A DNA stretch of 64,000 nucleotides from Candidatus Schekmanbacteria bacterium (GCA_016188575.1 JACPHN010000022.1:45397-109396); one strand, 5' to 3'. Shown: positions 1 through 9,317, counted from the stretch's first letter. Notes: a model not told the origin generated them from the letters alone. Translations and numbers: made by a program.

Positions 1-63
1 CTGGCGACAGCGCACGAGCTCGAGTCCTTTTTGCGCGCCATGGAGCTCAAGAAGCCCCGCTGA
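1..63 (+). CDS. C-terminal end of a gene cut by the window edge
   Basis: An open frame runs from base 1 to a TGA at 61-63 and encodes the last 20 residues, ending ELESFLRAMELKKPR. The run is amphipathic and charged. The fragment is too short to assign a family. The next gene starts 117 bases downstream on the same strand. Confidence 0.5.
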   Translation: MATAHELESFLRAMELKKPR

Positions 64-179
64 TCCACCGGCGCCGGAGCGGCCGCGGCGACGTGCCGCG
101 CATGCGGCATGCCGCGCACCGCGCGCCACGGGTCCAATGCTCGAGCATCACGACAAGAACCACTCCCAGGAGCAGCGAG

Positions 180-1199
180 ATGAGCCGTCTCGAGTCTCGG
201 CAAATGCGCAGCAGCCTGCACGCGTACCCTGCAGCGTCGGCACTGGGGAGCGTCGCGGCCGCGGCAGTGCTCGCCCTCGCCCTCGGGAGCTGCGGCGACG
301 CGCTGGTGGAGCACGGCTACCGGGGCGAGCCGCTCTTTACCTTTGTCGGCCAGATTCGCTCGTTCGGTGAAATCCAGGTCGGTGACTGGCCGATCCGCGC
401 GTCGCTGTTCTGGAGCCGCACCGGGCGCAGCGATGAGGCCATGGACGCGCTCATCGAACAGCGCTCGGTCACCGTTGGCGTGACCTTTCCTTCGGCATTC
501 ACCGTCAATGTCTTCGAGCCGCCGCCGCCGGAGCTCGGAGCGGACGCCCTCTCTCCATACGCCGTCGGGCTCGTGCTCGCCTACCAGGATGTCGACGGCA
601 ATGACGCCTACACCCCGGGGCAAGACCCGGAGGAGCTGCTTGGCGGCGCGACGGAAAGCGCCGTCCTGTGGGTGCCTCAGGAGCTCGCGGCCGATGAATC
701 ACCCACCGGTCGCGACCTCGCAGCGGGCTTCTCGATTGTGCACCTGCCGCTACCCTGCGGCGCCTTCGAGCCCGCCTCGGGAGACGCGGAGGACGACTGT
801 GGCGTCGCTCTCGGCAGCGCCTGTCAGAGCGACGCGGACTGCGGAGATGCCGGCGTCTGCCTGAGTGCCCCGGATTGGAGCACCTTTCGCAATGGCTACT
901 GCGTTCTACCCGAAACGGTAGGCGGCTGCGCGCCCCTTCACGGATCGCTGATCGGGCTGTTTGGACTGGATTCGTTCGGCTTTGAGATTGGTTCGTGGTA
1001 CTGGTTCAGAGTCTGCACGGATGACGCCGAGTGCCGCCTGAGCGAGTCCTACGGATGCGATTATGTGCTTTCCGCCTGTTGGCCGCGAGACCCCGTGTGG
1101 CTCGACATCACCCGGGACTTCTCCGTCTGGCCGCTCTGCGTCGAAATCATCACCGAGGAATCGGGATCATCCCTGCGTCAGCTAGAAACTAGAAACTAG
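180..1199 (+). CDS. cysteine-rich lipoprotein, myxobacterial style
   Basis: Predicted secreted lipoprotein of 339 aa. The ATG at 180 is preferred over one at 93 because AGGAGC lies just upstream and the protein then begins with a charged stretch, a hydrophobic segment and a lipobox-like LGSC. The middle resembles a calcium- or carbohydrate-binding beta protein with acidic D-x-D-G-N runs (DVDGNDAYTPG), but no family is certain. The C-terminal third has cysteine motifs of the type C-x-S-D-A-D-C and C-T-D-D-A-E-C, common in Myxococcota surface lipoproteins. The last codons come from a 7-bp tandem repeat (ctagaaa x3, 1182-1202), so the original C-terminus may have been altered. It converges on the ATPase gene, leaving only 4 bases between the two stops. 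Confidence 0.7.
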   Translation: MSRLESRQMRSSLHAYPAASALGSVAAAAVLALALGSCGDALVEHGYRGEPLFTFVGQIRSFGEIQVGDWPIRASLFWSRTGRSDEAMDALIEQRSVTVGVTFPSAFTVNVFEPPPPELGADALSPYAVGLVLAYQDVDGNDAYTPGQDPEELLGGATESAVLWVPQELAADESPTGRDLAAGFSIVHLPLPCGAFEPASGDAEDDCGVALGSACQSDADCGDAGVCLSAPDWSTFRNGYCVLPETVGGCAPLHGSLIGLFGLDSFGFEIGSWYWFRVCTDDAECRLSESYGCDYVLSACWPRDPVWLDITRDFSVWPLCVEIITEESGSSLRQLETRN

Positions 1200-1202
1200 A
1201 AA
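1182..1202 (+). repeat. 7-bp tandem repeat, three units
   Basis: Three perfect copies of ctagaaa cover the stop codon of the lipoprotein gene and reach to two bases before the convergent stop of the ATPase gene. Confidence 0.9.
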
Positions 1203-1203
1203 C

Positions 1204-2772
1204 CTACAACCTCACCACCCTGACCACCCGTTCCCCATGCTCCACCTCCTGGATCCCACACCGCTCCGCCAGCGGCGGCGCCTGCGCGCGCCGGTCGAAG
1301 ATCACCAGCGTGCCCGTCGCCAGCCCAAGCCGCTCCAGATACCCTCCAAGCTGCTCGATCCCGCGCCCCAGCGGGTCGGCTTGGCGGTCGCGCCAGACCT
1401 TTAGCTCGAGCGCATGGCGCTCCTCGCCCGCCGGTCCGCGCCAGCGCACCAGCAGGTCCATGCGGCCGCTGCCGGCGGCATACTCGCGCGCGATCGTGCC
1501 GCCGGCGTTGACGATGCGCTGCAGGTAGGCCAGGAGCACGAGCTGCGGGGCGGCCTCGGAATAGGGATGCCGCCCGAGCAGGAACTCGGCGTGCTCGCGC
1601 CAGAAGGCGACGAAGTCCTCGAGCACTTTCCCGAACCGCAGCGCCCCACCGGCGGCGATGTAGGGCGCGCGCGGGATCGGGAGCGTTTCCTGGAGCACCC
1701 AGGAGAGCGCCCGCGGGATCACCTCGCGGTAGATCGGATTGGCGATCTCCAGCCCCGACGGGCCGCTGGTCACCAGGCCCAGGTCCATGGCAAAAGCGAT
1801 GTCGTCGCTGAGGGTATCGGGCGGCAGCATTTGCCCGGCGAGGATGGGCTCGATGATGCGCTGTACGCGCGGCTCGTGCAGGCGCTCGATCAGCGAGTCG
1901 AGGTGGGTGTCGCGGCGCAGGATGAGCGCCTCTCGGGCGGCGTCGATGTGCGCGGCGGTGATTGCCAGGGCGCGGTCGCGAACGTCCTTCTCGACGACCT
2001 GACGCGCAAGGGCGTTGACCAGCCACGGTTGCCCGCGAGTCAGCTCGAAGGCGAGGGACTTGGCCTCGGCCGTGAAGACTTGACCCGTGTCGGCGGTATG
2101 CTGCTCGTAGAGCTCGACAACTTCGGCGGCCGTGAAGTCCCGGATGGTAATCGATTCGACCTTGATATTGAACGGCGAGGAGGTGCCGAGGCTGTTGCGG
2201 TCGGGCCGCACGTGGACCTGATAATCGCGCACGTCGCGCAGGCCGATGAGCGCGACCGCTTGCGGGAAGCCCTGCGGGCGGCTGGGGTAGCCGCTGCGAA
2301 GCTGCCGGAGCACGGCGATGAGCGTCTCGTCGAGCAGCGCGTCGATCTCGTCGAGGAAGAGGACCAATGGCACGGGTGCCAGCTCGCTCGACCACCGCGA
2401 CAGGAGCTCCTCGAGCCGACGTTCCGGCGTGACCCCGGCATCTGGATCCGGCGGCTGCCGGCTCGCCGGCAGGCGCTTGCGGGCATCCAGCTCGATCCCC
2501 TGAATCACGGCCATCACGCCACGCTCGACATCCCGCCCCGCTGCCTGCCCGGTCTCGCAGCTCGTGTGCAGCGCCACGTAGCGACCCTTGGCCGTGAGGT
2601 CTTCGGCAAGAGCGCGACAGGCGGTGGTCTTGCCGACCTGCCGCGGCGCGTGCACCACGAAATAGAGCCGCTGGTCGATCAGCTCACGCACGCCGGGAAG
2701 GCGCCGCTCGGGCGGCAGCATGTAGTGATACTCGGGATCGCAGGGGCCGGCGATGTTGAAGAAGCGCGCCAT
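1204..2772 (-). CDS. AAA-like ATPase with C-terminal PD-(D/E)xK-type nuclease domain
   Basis: A 522-aa protein. The N-terminal half is a P-loop ATPase: Walker A HAPRQVGKTT (residues 41-50) and Walker B LVLFLDEID (136-144). A central helical region follows. The C-terminus has the signature of a restriction-endonuclease-like fold, with Asp in GRMDLLV (about 439) and ELK (456-458). This is the architecture of the AAA-ATPase/PD-(D/E)xK families (AAA-like plus PDDEXK_9 type), of unknown biological role and often horizontally mobile. The start MARFFNIAGP was chosen because homologues begin at this motif; the longer reading frame adds a proline-rich stretch with no SD. A GAGGAC SD-like element lies about 11 bases upstream. 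It stands alone, with no partner gene. Confidence 0.75.
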   Translation of the reverse strand: MARFFNIAGPCDPEYHYMLPPERRLPGVRELIDQRLYFVVHAPRQVGKTTACRALAEDLTAKGRYVALHTSCETGQAAGRDVERGVMAVIQGIELDARKRLPASRQPPDPDAGVTPERRLEELLSRWSSELAPVPLVLFLDEIDALLDETLIAVLRQLRSGYPSRPQGFPQAVALIGLRDVRDYQVHVRPDRNSLGTSSPFNIKVESITIRDFTAAEVVELYEQHTADTGQVFTAEAKSLAFELTRGQPWLVNALARQVVEKDVRDRALAITAAHIDAAREALILRRDTHLDSLIERLHEPRVQRIIEPILAGQMLPPDTLSDDIAFAMDLGLVTSGPSGLEIANPIYREVIPRALSWVLQETLPIPRAPYIAAGGALRFGKVLEDFVAFWREHAEFLLGRHPYSEAAPQLVLLAYLQRIVNAGGTIAREYAAGSGRMDLLVRWRGPAGEERHALELKVWRDRQADPLGRGIEQLGGYLERLGLATGTLVIFDRRAQAPPLAERCGIQEVEHGERVVRVVRL

Positions 2773-3249
2773 CGGAGCTGTCCTCGGCAGGCTTGCGGGT
2801 GGTCTTGGCAGAGGTTGTACAGGGTTGCGCCCCAAGGGGCAAGGCAGTTGAGGCAGCAGGCGACCCACAGGGGGTAAGCGACGGGAGTGTCGGTTCGCTC
2901 CACTACGAGCTCATCGCAACCAGCGTCCAAACGCGCGCGCGCGTTGTTGCGCGATTCCTGATCGCCCACCCTCTGTCCCCCCCGGCAAGCAGGGGGAGGT
3001 GAACAAGTTCTCGCGCGCGCTACCGCTTGCGTCCGGCCGCCGATACCGGTAACCTGTGACGTGACTTGAGCCCGCCCCGCCCTACGCACGGTGCCCGACA
3101 GTCCGCAGCACCTGCGGGCCGTGCCAGGGTTCGGGCGAAAACACCGCAACGGGGTCGTCTCAGGGTGGCGCATGACGCACGCGTCGACATGGCTTCTTCC
3201 CAGGAGGTCGCACGCCGTGCTGGGCACGCCACACTAATCGGGGGCAGAA
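2773..3249. other. intergenic region with a partial dispersed hairpin repeat
   Basis: There are 477 bases without a convincing gene. Around 2965-3002 lies a C-run/G-run hairpin (CCCCCCCGGCAAGCAGGGGG) related to the dispersed repeat seen at 7379, 10882, 47757 and 51834. The rest should contain the divergent promoters of the ATPase (-) and the DUF4388 gene (+), but no clear -35/-10 pair is visible. Confidence 0.5.
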
Positions 3250-5868
3250 GTGGCCTGGCATGGAAAACTCGCCTCTCTGTCGCTGGGGAGCCTGGTAGAG
3301 GTCCTTTGCGACAGGCGCTGTTCCGGTGAAGTGGTTATCATGTCGCCAACGGCCAGCGCTCGCCTCCTTTTTCGGCTTGGCGCGATCGTGCACGCCGAGC
3401 ATTCCCGGTGGCGGCAAAGCTCCCTGGATTTCCTGGTCGAGCAGGGCATCATCCCCGCGGACGCGGCCATGCCCGACGCCGTCGAAGGTACGCGCCCGTC
3501 GTTAGTCCGCGTCTTTGAAGAGCTCAGCGCGGAGGAGAAAGCGGGGGCGCGGGCGGCCTTGCGTTCGCGGGCGTCGGTAATCTTGTTTGAAGCGACTGCG
3601 TGGCAGGAAGGAACGATCGATTATTCGCCATACGACTTGAGCCCTGCCGAGCTCGGGGCGCTCGGCAAGAAATTGGCCGACGACACGGGACCGGAGGAGG
3701 CGATGCGGGTCGTCAGTCTCAGGCGCTCGCTGCCGTGTCTGGACATGCGCGTCGAGGCGGTCGACGGCGGCGGAGAGGTCGATGTGGCTCAGCAGGATGA
3801 GCTGGCGCGCGCGCTGCTGGAAAAGGTGGCCAGCGCCCACACCGTACGCGAGCTGCTGTCCGCGGAGTCGGCGGACCCCTACTTCCTCGTGGGCGCCCTG
3901 CAGCGGCTGCGCGAGGCCCACCGCGTGGCGCTCAAGCCAGCGCTCGCGGCGCTCCCGCTCACCGAAATCAGGCGACAACTGCAGTCGGCCGTGGCCGTGT
4001 ACAACACGGTGATGAGGAAACTCGGCGCGGTCATCCACGAGCGGTGCGGAGAAACTGGTCAGGTCGAGCTCGAAATCGCCATCGGTGGGTTGCGGAATCG
4101 CGCGCCGGCGATTCTTGGGGACGTGCAGGTAGACCGGAGCGGCGCGGTAGACCTCGAGGCGGTGCTCCCACGTCTGGGGACCCTGGCCTTCATGAGCGTC
4201 GGCCCTGGGTTCCGGGACGTCGCCAATGCCATGGTGGTCCACGGGCTGCTTGCAGCGCGCAACGCCCTGGGCGACGCCGCGACCTGTGAGCTGATCGAGC
4301 AGCTCACGCCACCGCTTTCCTCCCTGCTCGAGCGGGGCAAGGAACAGCACCGCGAGGCGGCGCGGGATATTCTCTCGGCAATTGACTTCGCCGTGGCCGT
4401 GCCGAGCACCTACGGCGTCGCGGAGACGCTCGCAGATGCCGGCTTGCCGCATGAGAGCGAGACGTTCCTACGCAACATCCCCGCGACCCACCCCGACGCC
4501 GAGCGGGCGGGCAGGCTCTCCGAGCGCATCGCCGGCCTCCTCGCTTCGGCCAGCCACGCCAGAACGCGTGAGCTCGAGCTGCGCGCGGCGTTTACCGGGG
4601 CTCACGAGGCGGCCGAGCTCGCTTTCATGCATGGCGATCTCAAGCTGCTTCGCGCCGAAATCGAAAGGATGGCGGATCTGGAAGTAGACGCGGAGGCCTT
4701 GCTGGAAATCGAGCTCAGAATGTCCTCGGCTCTCGAGCGCTACCGGGCGACCTGGTCGGAATCGCAGGGATGCCCTCGAATCAACCCTCGCTTCGACATG
4801 CGAGGGCTGCAGAACTTCGAGCTTGCCCCTCATTGTGGCTACCTGCTATCGCGCATCGACGGCCAGACGACCACGCACGAGCTCCTGGTGGTCTCGGGAA
4901 TGGGCACCGACGAAGCGATGTTCGCGCTGGGGCGGCTGCAGGCGCTCGGGATTGTCGCGGAACCGCAGCCGATCGCGAAGCGACCGGTGGGGCAGACAGC
5001 GGCCCGCGTGCCCGGCGTCATCGCGACCGCTTCCGGAGCGGCGCCGCCAACGCCGCCGCTCGCCCCGCGCACAGGTCCGGCGGTGTCCAATGCCTTGCCA
5101 GCGGCCTCCCAACGTACCGTTGATGCGCCGCCCGCCGCGGCGAGCAGCGCTTCCGACCATCCCGCCAGGGTAGCGGTGGTCGCACCCGTCGCCGCGGTCA
5201 ATGCCGGCGCCCCGTCCGCACCCGAGCCGCGTCCCGCGCCCATGACGGCGGCTCCCGATCGAGCACCCGCGGCGCCACCGGTGCGCGAGGCCGCCAGGCC
5301 CACGGACTCGCGCCGGGCAAAGGCCCGCCCCGACGCCGCTGAAGGCACGCCTCCAGAGGTACGCGACGAGGCCGGCCGCCTTTTCAGCGCCGGCATGAGC
5401 ACGCTCTATCAGGGAAACGCCGCCGCCGCCGCGGACCTCTTTCGCCGGGCAATCGCCCTGGCCCCAGGAAGAGTCGCATACTACGGCTTGCTCGACCAGG
5501 CCACGGCAAAGATGAGCAGCGCACAAAGCGCCGAGCTCGCGTTGCGGGCGGTGCAGGCGCGAAACACAGGACAGCTCCGCGAGGCGGTTTCCCTCTTCGA
5601 AGCCGCCTGCCGGCACGCCCCAAAGGACGTCGGCAATATTCTCGCGTTGGCCCAGACGCTGCTCGACCTGCGCCGCTTCGACACGGCGAAGGTCGCCGCG
5701 AACCGGGTGATCGCCCTGGAGCCGGGAAACAGCCACGCCTACGTCTTGCTCGCCCGCGCTCTCAAGGCAGAGGGAAACATCGCCGAGGCTCACCTGCAAC
5801 TCAAGCTGGCGCTACGGTGGAATCCGAAAGATGACGAGGCGCGCAGGGAGCTCAAAGGCCTCCCCTAG
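3250..5868 (+). CDS. DUF4388 (PATAN-type) / TPR protein
   Basis: An 872-aa cytoplasmic protein with a GTG start; no in-frame ATG lies near the conserved N-terminus and only a weak ggggcag precedes it. Residues 1 to about 115 (GKLASLSLGSLVEVL, then GEVVI and LLFRLGAIVHAE) match the DUF4388/PATAN domain found on regulatory proteins of Myxococcota and Deltaproteobacteria. The middle is helical and ends with a winged-helix-like segment (LLSRIDGQTTTHELL). A low-complexity Ala/Pro linker (about 590-690) follows, then three to four TPR units to the end (LFRRAIALAPGRVAYY, VIALEPGNSHAYVLLARAL). DUF4388 proteins are associated with gliding or signalling complexes in myxobacteria; the function here is inferred only as a scaffold. 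It converges with the following gene. Confidence 0.75.
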   Translation: MAWHGKLASLSLGSLVEVLCDRRCSGEVVIMSPTASARLLFRLGAIVHAEHSRWRQSSLDFLVEQGIIPADAAMPDAVEGTRPSLVRVFEELSAEEKAGARAALRSRASVILFEATAWQEGTIDYSPYDLSPAELGALGKKLADDTGPEEAMRVVSLRRSLPCLDMRVEAVDGGGEVDVAQQDELARALLEKVASAHTVRELLSAESADPYFLVGALQRLREAHRVALKPALAALPLTEIRRQLQSAVAVYNTVMRKLGAVIHERCGETGQVELEIAIGGLRNRAPAILGDVQVDRSGAVDLEAVLPRLGTLAFMSVGPGFRDVANAMVVHGLLAARNALGDAATCELIEQLTPPLSSLLERGKEQHREAARDILSAIDFAVAVPSTYGVAETLADAGLPHESETFLRNIPATHPDAERAGRLSERIAGLLASASHARTRELELRAAFTGAHEAAELAFMHGDLKLLRAEIERMADLEVDAEALLEIELRMSSALERYRATWSESQGCPRINPRFDMRGLQNFELAPHCGYLLSRIDGQTTTHELLVVSGMGTDEAMFALGRLQALGIVAEPQPIAKRPVGQTAARVPGVIATASGAAPPTPPLAPRTGPAVSNALPAASQRTVDAPPAAASSASDHPARVAVVAPVAAVNAGAPSAPEPRPAPMTAAPDRAPAAPPVREAARPTDSRRAKARPDAAEGTPPEVRDEAGRLFSAGMSTLYQGNAAAAADLFRRAIALAPGRVAYYGLLDQATAKMSSAQSAELALRAVQARNTGQLREAVSLFEAACRHAPKDVGNILALAQTLLDLRRFDTAKVAANRVIALEPGNSHAYVLLARALKAEGNIAEAHLQLKLALRWNPKDDEARRELKGLP

Positions 5869-5913
5869 ATCCGCGGCCGCGGCCGGGCCAACGGGCGACC
5901 GGGGCGACGCTCC

Positions 5914-7191
5914 CTACTTGCGGGGCGGCATCCACCAGGGATCTGTGCGGTCAAGCTCGTCGGCGGCGGCGGGGTGATGGACGCGGTCTTCGTGCAAGTA
6001 CGTGGTGATCGCCTCGGCCACCTTGCCGGCGACGCGCTGCACGTTTTCCACCTTCGGCTGGAGCGGTCGTCCCGCGCCGTCGAGCTCGTGAATGATGTCC
6101 TTGCGCACCTCGATCACCAGCGAGCTGGGCCGGCTCGGCGAAAAGCGATACGCATCGACCATGCCAGGGCGCTGGCCCCGCATGAACGAGCTAATGTGCT
6201 CGTACGCCCGCTCCGCAGCGGCGAAAATCACGTCCTGGCCGCAGGGCGCACGCCGGTACATGTGCAGGTAACTGCGCAAAACCTCGCTCTCCATCCGCCG
6301 CAGGCTGGTGTCCTGCAGCATCCGCCAGACCATCTCGTACGCCGGGGCTTCCACCGTCTCCGGGTGCCGGCTCTCGAAGGCGCGACGCAAGTAGCGAAAA
6401 TACGCCCACACTTGAAAACGGACCTCGAGGCTTCCCTCCGGTAGGCAGTATGGGTAGTTGTGCTCGACCGCGATATTTGCCTTCTCGAGAGTGAGCGAAA
6501 TGCGATCTCGCAAGATGCGGTGGCACGTGAACTCACACAGAATGTCCGGGTAGAGCGGGTCGTAGAGGCCGACCGGCAGCTCGGAAGCGGTCTGATAGCC
6601 AATCGAGCGGGTGATGATGCTGACGGGAGGACGCTCGGTCCCGCTTTGATTGAAGCGATCGTACGTGTGAATGGCGACCTTGATGAGGATATCCTCGAGC
6701 AACTCGTCAAAGCGCGCGGAAATGGGATCGTAGAAGCGCTCCAGGAGGTCCTTTTTTTGTAGATAGGAGAGCCGGCGGGAAAACGGATAGTTGATCGCGA
6801 AGCGTTCGAGGTGATTGGCTTGCCTGGGCGTGCTGCCGGGAAAGCGGCCGAAATCCAGAAGCACACGCGCGACGTTGACCCGGCAGTAGCTCGCGAGCCC
6901 CAGGGCAACCGTCAACTGTTCTGCCATGAGGCTCGCACCCCAGTCGCGCTCGGCGATGTAGCACGGCTCGATTTCGCCTGCCTCGATCGGGCATCCGACG
7001 CCATCCGTCAAGAAATCGTCGGGAATCCACTCACCGTCATGAATGACGTCGATCAGCACCCGCTGCCGGTAGCGCTCGGGCAACCCCTCGGCCGCCACGG
7101 CGTCGCCACTGCCGCCCACCGCGACGAGCTCCACGAGCGGAGGCGCGAGTCGACCATGCGAGACCTTCGCCGGTGGCGTATTTGGAGTCAC
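5914..7191 (-). CDS. N-formylglutamate amidohydrolase-like protein
   Basis: Up to 425 aa. The region VLIDVIHDGEWIP resembles the opening strand and metal-binding turn of the N-formylglutamate amidohydrolase (FGase) fold, and later segments NVARVLLDFGRFPG and HNYPYCLPEGSLEVR fit the corresponding blocks. The assignment rests on these weak motifs. The reading frame extends far upstream (to 8190) through sequence that is the antisense of another gene, so the true start is uncertain: the furthest plausible one is a GTG at 7189-7191, and a GTG inside ELVAVGGSG with GGAG upstream is an alternative. It is monocistronic, convergent with the DUF4388 gene and divergent from the next gene. Confidence 0.5.
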   Translation of the reverse strand: MTPNTPPAKVSHGRLAPPLVELVAVGGSGDAVAAEGLPERYRQRVLIDVIHDGEWIPDDFLTDGVGCPIEAGEIEPCYIAERDWGASLMAEQLTVALGLASYCRVNVARVLLDFGRFPGSTPRQANHLERFAINYPFSRRLSYLQKKDLLERFYDPISARFDELLEDILIKVAIHTYDRFNQSGTERPPVSIITRSIGYQTASELPVGLYDPLYPDILCEFTCHRILRDRISLTLEKANIAVEHNYPYCLPEGSLEVRFQVWAYFRYLRRAFESRHPETVEAPAYEMVWRMLQDTSLRRMESEVLRSYLHMYRRAPCGQDVIFAAAERAYEHISSFMRGQRPGMVDAYRFSPSRPSSLVIEVRKDIIHELDGAGRPLQPKVENVQRVAGKVAEAITTYLHEDRVHHPAAADELDRTDPWWMPPRK

Positions 7192-7653
7192 TGCGGCACC
7201 TGTGCTGCCAGAGCTGGTGAGCAGCAAGGGAGAAGTGGGAAAGAGAGCATCACCGCGCCGTGTTTCGCCGGGTCGGGGAGGTAGGACGATGCGCCTTTCT
7301 GACCGGGCCCGCGCGCGTGGTGGCCGTCGGGTTACTGTACGGTGCGACCGCAACGTTGTCAACGAACGCACCAGCCCGCCATCCACTGCCCGTTCGGCGC
7401 CGGAGCGACAGCTCCCCCTCCGTCCCTCCTCCCGCTTGCGTGGGGAGGTGAGGTGGGGGGTCCTCGTGATGCGCTTGCCAGCAGGCGAGCGATCCCGGCG
7501 AGCAGCGGGCACTTGCAAGCGCGCGGTCAGGCCGGGATAATCAGGCCACGAGGCGGCGTTCGCCGCCAGGGCGCGCTTCCGGGGCGCGGGTGAGCCGGGA
7601 GCACGTGGCGACAACCGGGATGAAGGCGGTAGCTGAGCGCAAGGAGACGATCT
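7192..7653. other. intergenic region with a full copy of the dispersed hairpin repeat
   Basis: There are 462 bases without a supported gene. They include one of the best copies of the dispersed repeat (7379-7475) and probably the divergent promoters of the flanking genes. Nothing else recognisable was seen. Confidence 0.5.
7379..7475 (+). repeat. dispersed hairpin repeat, copy 1
   Basis: The copy begins with a ccatccactgcccgttcg-type leader, then cgacagc, a C-rich arm (ctccgtccctcctcccgc), the turn ttgcg and a G-rich arm (tggggaggtgaggtgggg), and ends with a tcctcgtgatgcgc tail. The same order of blocks recurs at 10882-10962 (reverse), 47757-47835 and 51834-51988. The arms can fold into a long imperfect hairpin. 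Confidence 0.75.
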
Positions 7654-8775
7654 GTGAGAATCATCGTGTTGGGCGGAGCTGGCGACGTTGGGAGCCGCGC
7701 GGTTCAGGAACTGGCGCGCGAGCCCGGAGTTTCGGCGATCACGATCGCCGACCGGCGACAGGAAGAGGCAGAACGTCTGGCGCGCGACCTGTCCACCGGC
7801 GCGCACCCGGTCCAGGCTCGCGCCTTCGACGCCAACGATCACGAAGCAACCGTGGCGGTGATGCGCGGCCACGAAGTTGTCGCCTCCGCGCTCGGACCTT
7901 TTTTCCGCTACGAGGCCAGGATGGTCGCGGCGGCGCTCGACGCCGGAGTCGATTACACGAGTGTTTGCGACGAGTGGGATGCCACCGAGTCCGTGTTCGC
8001 CATGTGCTCGGCGACAGCCCGCGAGCGCGGCCGTATCGTTCTGAGCGGACTTGGCACGAGCCCGGGGATCTCCAACGTCGGCGTCCGCTTTCTTGCCGAA
8101 GACCTCGATCGCGTCCGGCGAGCGGAGATTTCTGTGTTCCAGCCGCTCACCGCCGGCGGCGGCGAAGCCGTCATTCGGCACCTGCTCCACATCATGACCG
8201 GCGATACTCTGGTCTGGCGCGCCGGGGAAGCGAAGACGGTGCGTGCGCTAGGCGAATGCCGGGTGGTGGCCTTTCCGAGCTTTGGACGCGTGAAAGTCTG
8301 GAACATGGGGCATGCGGAACCCGCGACCATTCCGCGCTTTCTTCCCGATATCGAGGAAGTGAGCTTTTTCATGGGCTTTGGCCGCGGCGCAAGCTTGCTC
8401 GTGCATGCCGCCAAGCTCGGCCTCTTTCAGTCGCAGCGCTTCGTGGACTGGCTCGTGAGCAGACTGCTGAGACTTGAGAACCGGATGGGCCTCGCGGGCC
8501 GCGCTACTCGCGGCGCGGTGCGGGTCGACGTCTGGGGCGAGCGCCACGGGGAGCCGGTCCATCGCCTGGCGTGCGGTGTGGGCCTCATGCGCGAGGCGAC
8601 CGGGGTGTCGCTGGCGGTGGGCGCCTTGATGCTGGCGCGCAAGCAGGTCACGGTGGCGGGAGGCGGCGTCTACGCACCGGAAGCCTGCCTGGACGCGCGC
8701 ATCTTCATGCAGGCGATGAAGGACAAGGGAATTGTCGCGTTCCGCGATCTCGGCATGACGCGGGTGGCGCTGTAG
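7654..8775 (+). CDS. saccharopine dehydrogenase-like NAD(P)-binding oxidoreductase
   Basis: A 373-aa protein starting at GTG with a strong SD (AAGGAG, spacing about 7). The N-terminus is a Rossmann fold with GGAGDVGSRAV (residues 7-17), followed by ITIADRR at the end of beta-2. The motifs ALDAGVDYTSVCDEWDAT and SGLGTSPGISNVGV are typical of the saccharopine dehydrogenase/LOR superfamily, a large group of NAD(P)H-dependent reductases with few known substrates (lysine pathway, carboxynorspermidine, trans-acting enoyl reductases). Nothing nearby suggests lysine metabolism, so the substrate is unknown. A decayed copy of codons 125-145 and of this gene's 3' flank lies 2.2-3 kb downstream (10984-11105). 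Confidence 0.75.
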   Translation: MRIIVLGGAGDVGSRAVQELAREPGVSAITIADRRQEEAERLARDLSTGAHPVQARAFDANDHEATVAVMRGHEVVASALGPFFRYEARMVAAALDAGVDYTSVCDEWDATESVFAMCSATARERGRIVLSGLGTSPGISNVGVRFLAEDLDRVRRAEISVFQPLTAGGGEAVIRHLLHIMTGDTLVWRAGEAKTVRALGECRVVAFPSFGRVKVWNMGHAEPATIPRFLPDIEEVSFFMGFGRGASLLVHAAKLGLFQSQRFVDWLVSRLLRLENRMGLAGRATRGAVRVDVWGERHGEPVHRLACGVGLMREATGVSLAVGALMLARKQVTVAGGGVYAPEACLDARIFMQAMKDKGIVAFRDLGMTRVAL

Positions 8776-8786
8776 ACGGCGCGCAA

Positions 8787-8846
8787 TACCGGCGGGAGCT
8801 CGCGCGCAGCGGGCCGACGCGACCGGGACGGGCGGCATCGGCCGAA
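8787..8846 (+). repeat. 58-bp repeat, first copy (3' flank of saccharopine-dehydrogenase-like gene)
   Basis: The segment starting taccggcgggagctcgcgcg and ending gggcggcatcggccg is repeated at 11048-11105 with four mismatches. Here it sits just after the stop of the saccharopine-dehydrogenase-like gene. Confidence 0.85.
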
Positions 8847-8946
8847 TCTGCTTTACACCTGAGGCCGCGATGAACCGCACCCCCGCTCACCCAAGCCTGC
8901 GGCGGAAAGAAGTGTAAAGGACGAAACCGGACATTCGGCCGACGCC
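8834..8946. repeat. small inverted-repeat (MITE-like) element
   Basis: The left end reads ggcatcggccgaat then ctgctttacacc (8834-8859). The right end (8912-8946), read in reverse, is ggcgtcggccgaat followed by a stretch ending ctttacac. The two ends enclose about 52 bases with no coding content. Single related ends occur at 32812-32837 and 36529-36554, which suggests a small non-autonomous element or a dispersed protein-binding repeat. Confidence 0.6.
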
Positions 8947-8990
8947 AGCAATGGGGAGCCGTGCTTGCGGTGGAGGTCTATTCCGCTCGG

Positions 8991-9317
8991 CTACGCTCCG
9001 GGTTGACGGTAGCCGACCGCCTGCGCACGGCGAAGGGCGTCGAGGGTCTCCTCGACCGTGAGCAGCACCGTCGTCTCGAATTTCGACAACGCGCCACCGC
9101 CGCTGATCGCGATCGCGACTGCGGCCATCGAGACGTTATCAGGCGCTTCCCAGAGGTTGTAGCCGTCGTACGCACCAAGGGCGTACCAGAAACCGTGCAG
9201 CTTCCCGCCGACTGACTCGATGTACTTGCGTGCCGCCTCGCGGCGGTCTTCGGGGTTCTTGGTCAATCGCGCCCAGGTTTCCGGCGTATAGCTGAAGCGC
9301 GTCAAATAGAAAGCCAT
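8991..9317 (-). CDS. GYD domain protein
   Basis: A small soluble protein of 108 aa. The ATG at 9317 has an excellent SD (AAGGAGG, spacing 7). The sequence opens MAFYLTRFSYTPETWARL, contains VGGKLHGFWYALGAYDGYNL with the G-A-Y-D motif that names the family, and ends with the ferredoxin-like ISGGGALSKFETTVLLTVEETLDAL pattern (broken here across several residues). GYD proteins are dimeric ferredoxin-like folds of unknown function. It stands alone between the repeat element and a divergently oriented lipoprotein promoter region. Confidence 0.85.
   Translation of the reverse strand: MAFYLTRFSYTPETWARLTKNPEDRREAARKYIESVGGKLHGFWYALGAYDGYNLWEAPDNVSMAAVAIAISGGGALSKFETTVLLTVEETLDALRRAQAVGYRQPGA

Noticed and set aside
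7192..8190. 758-codon version of the N-formylglutamate-amidohydrolase-like gene
   Set aside because: The extra N-terminal part is antisense to the saccharopine-dehydrogenase-like gene and the hairpin repeat, with no homology.
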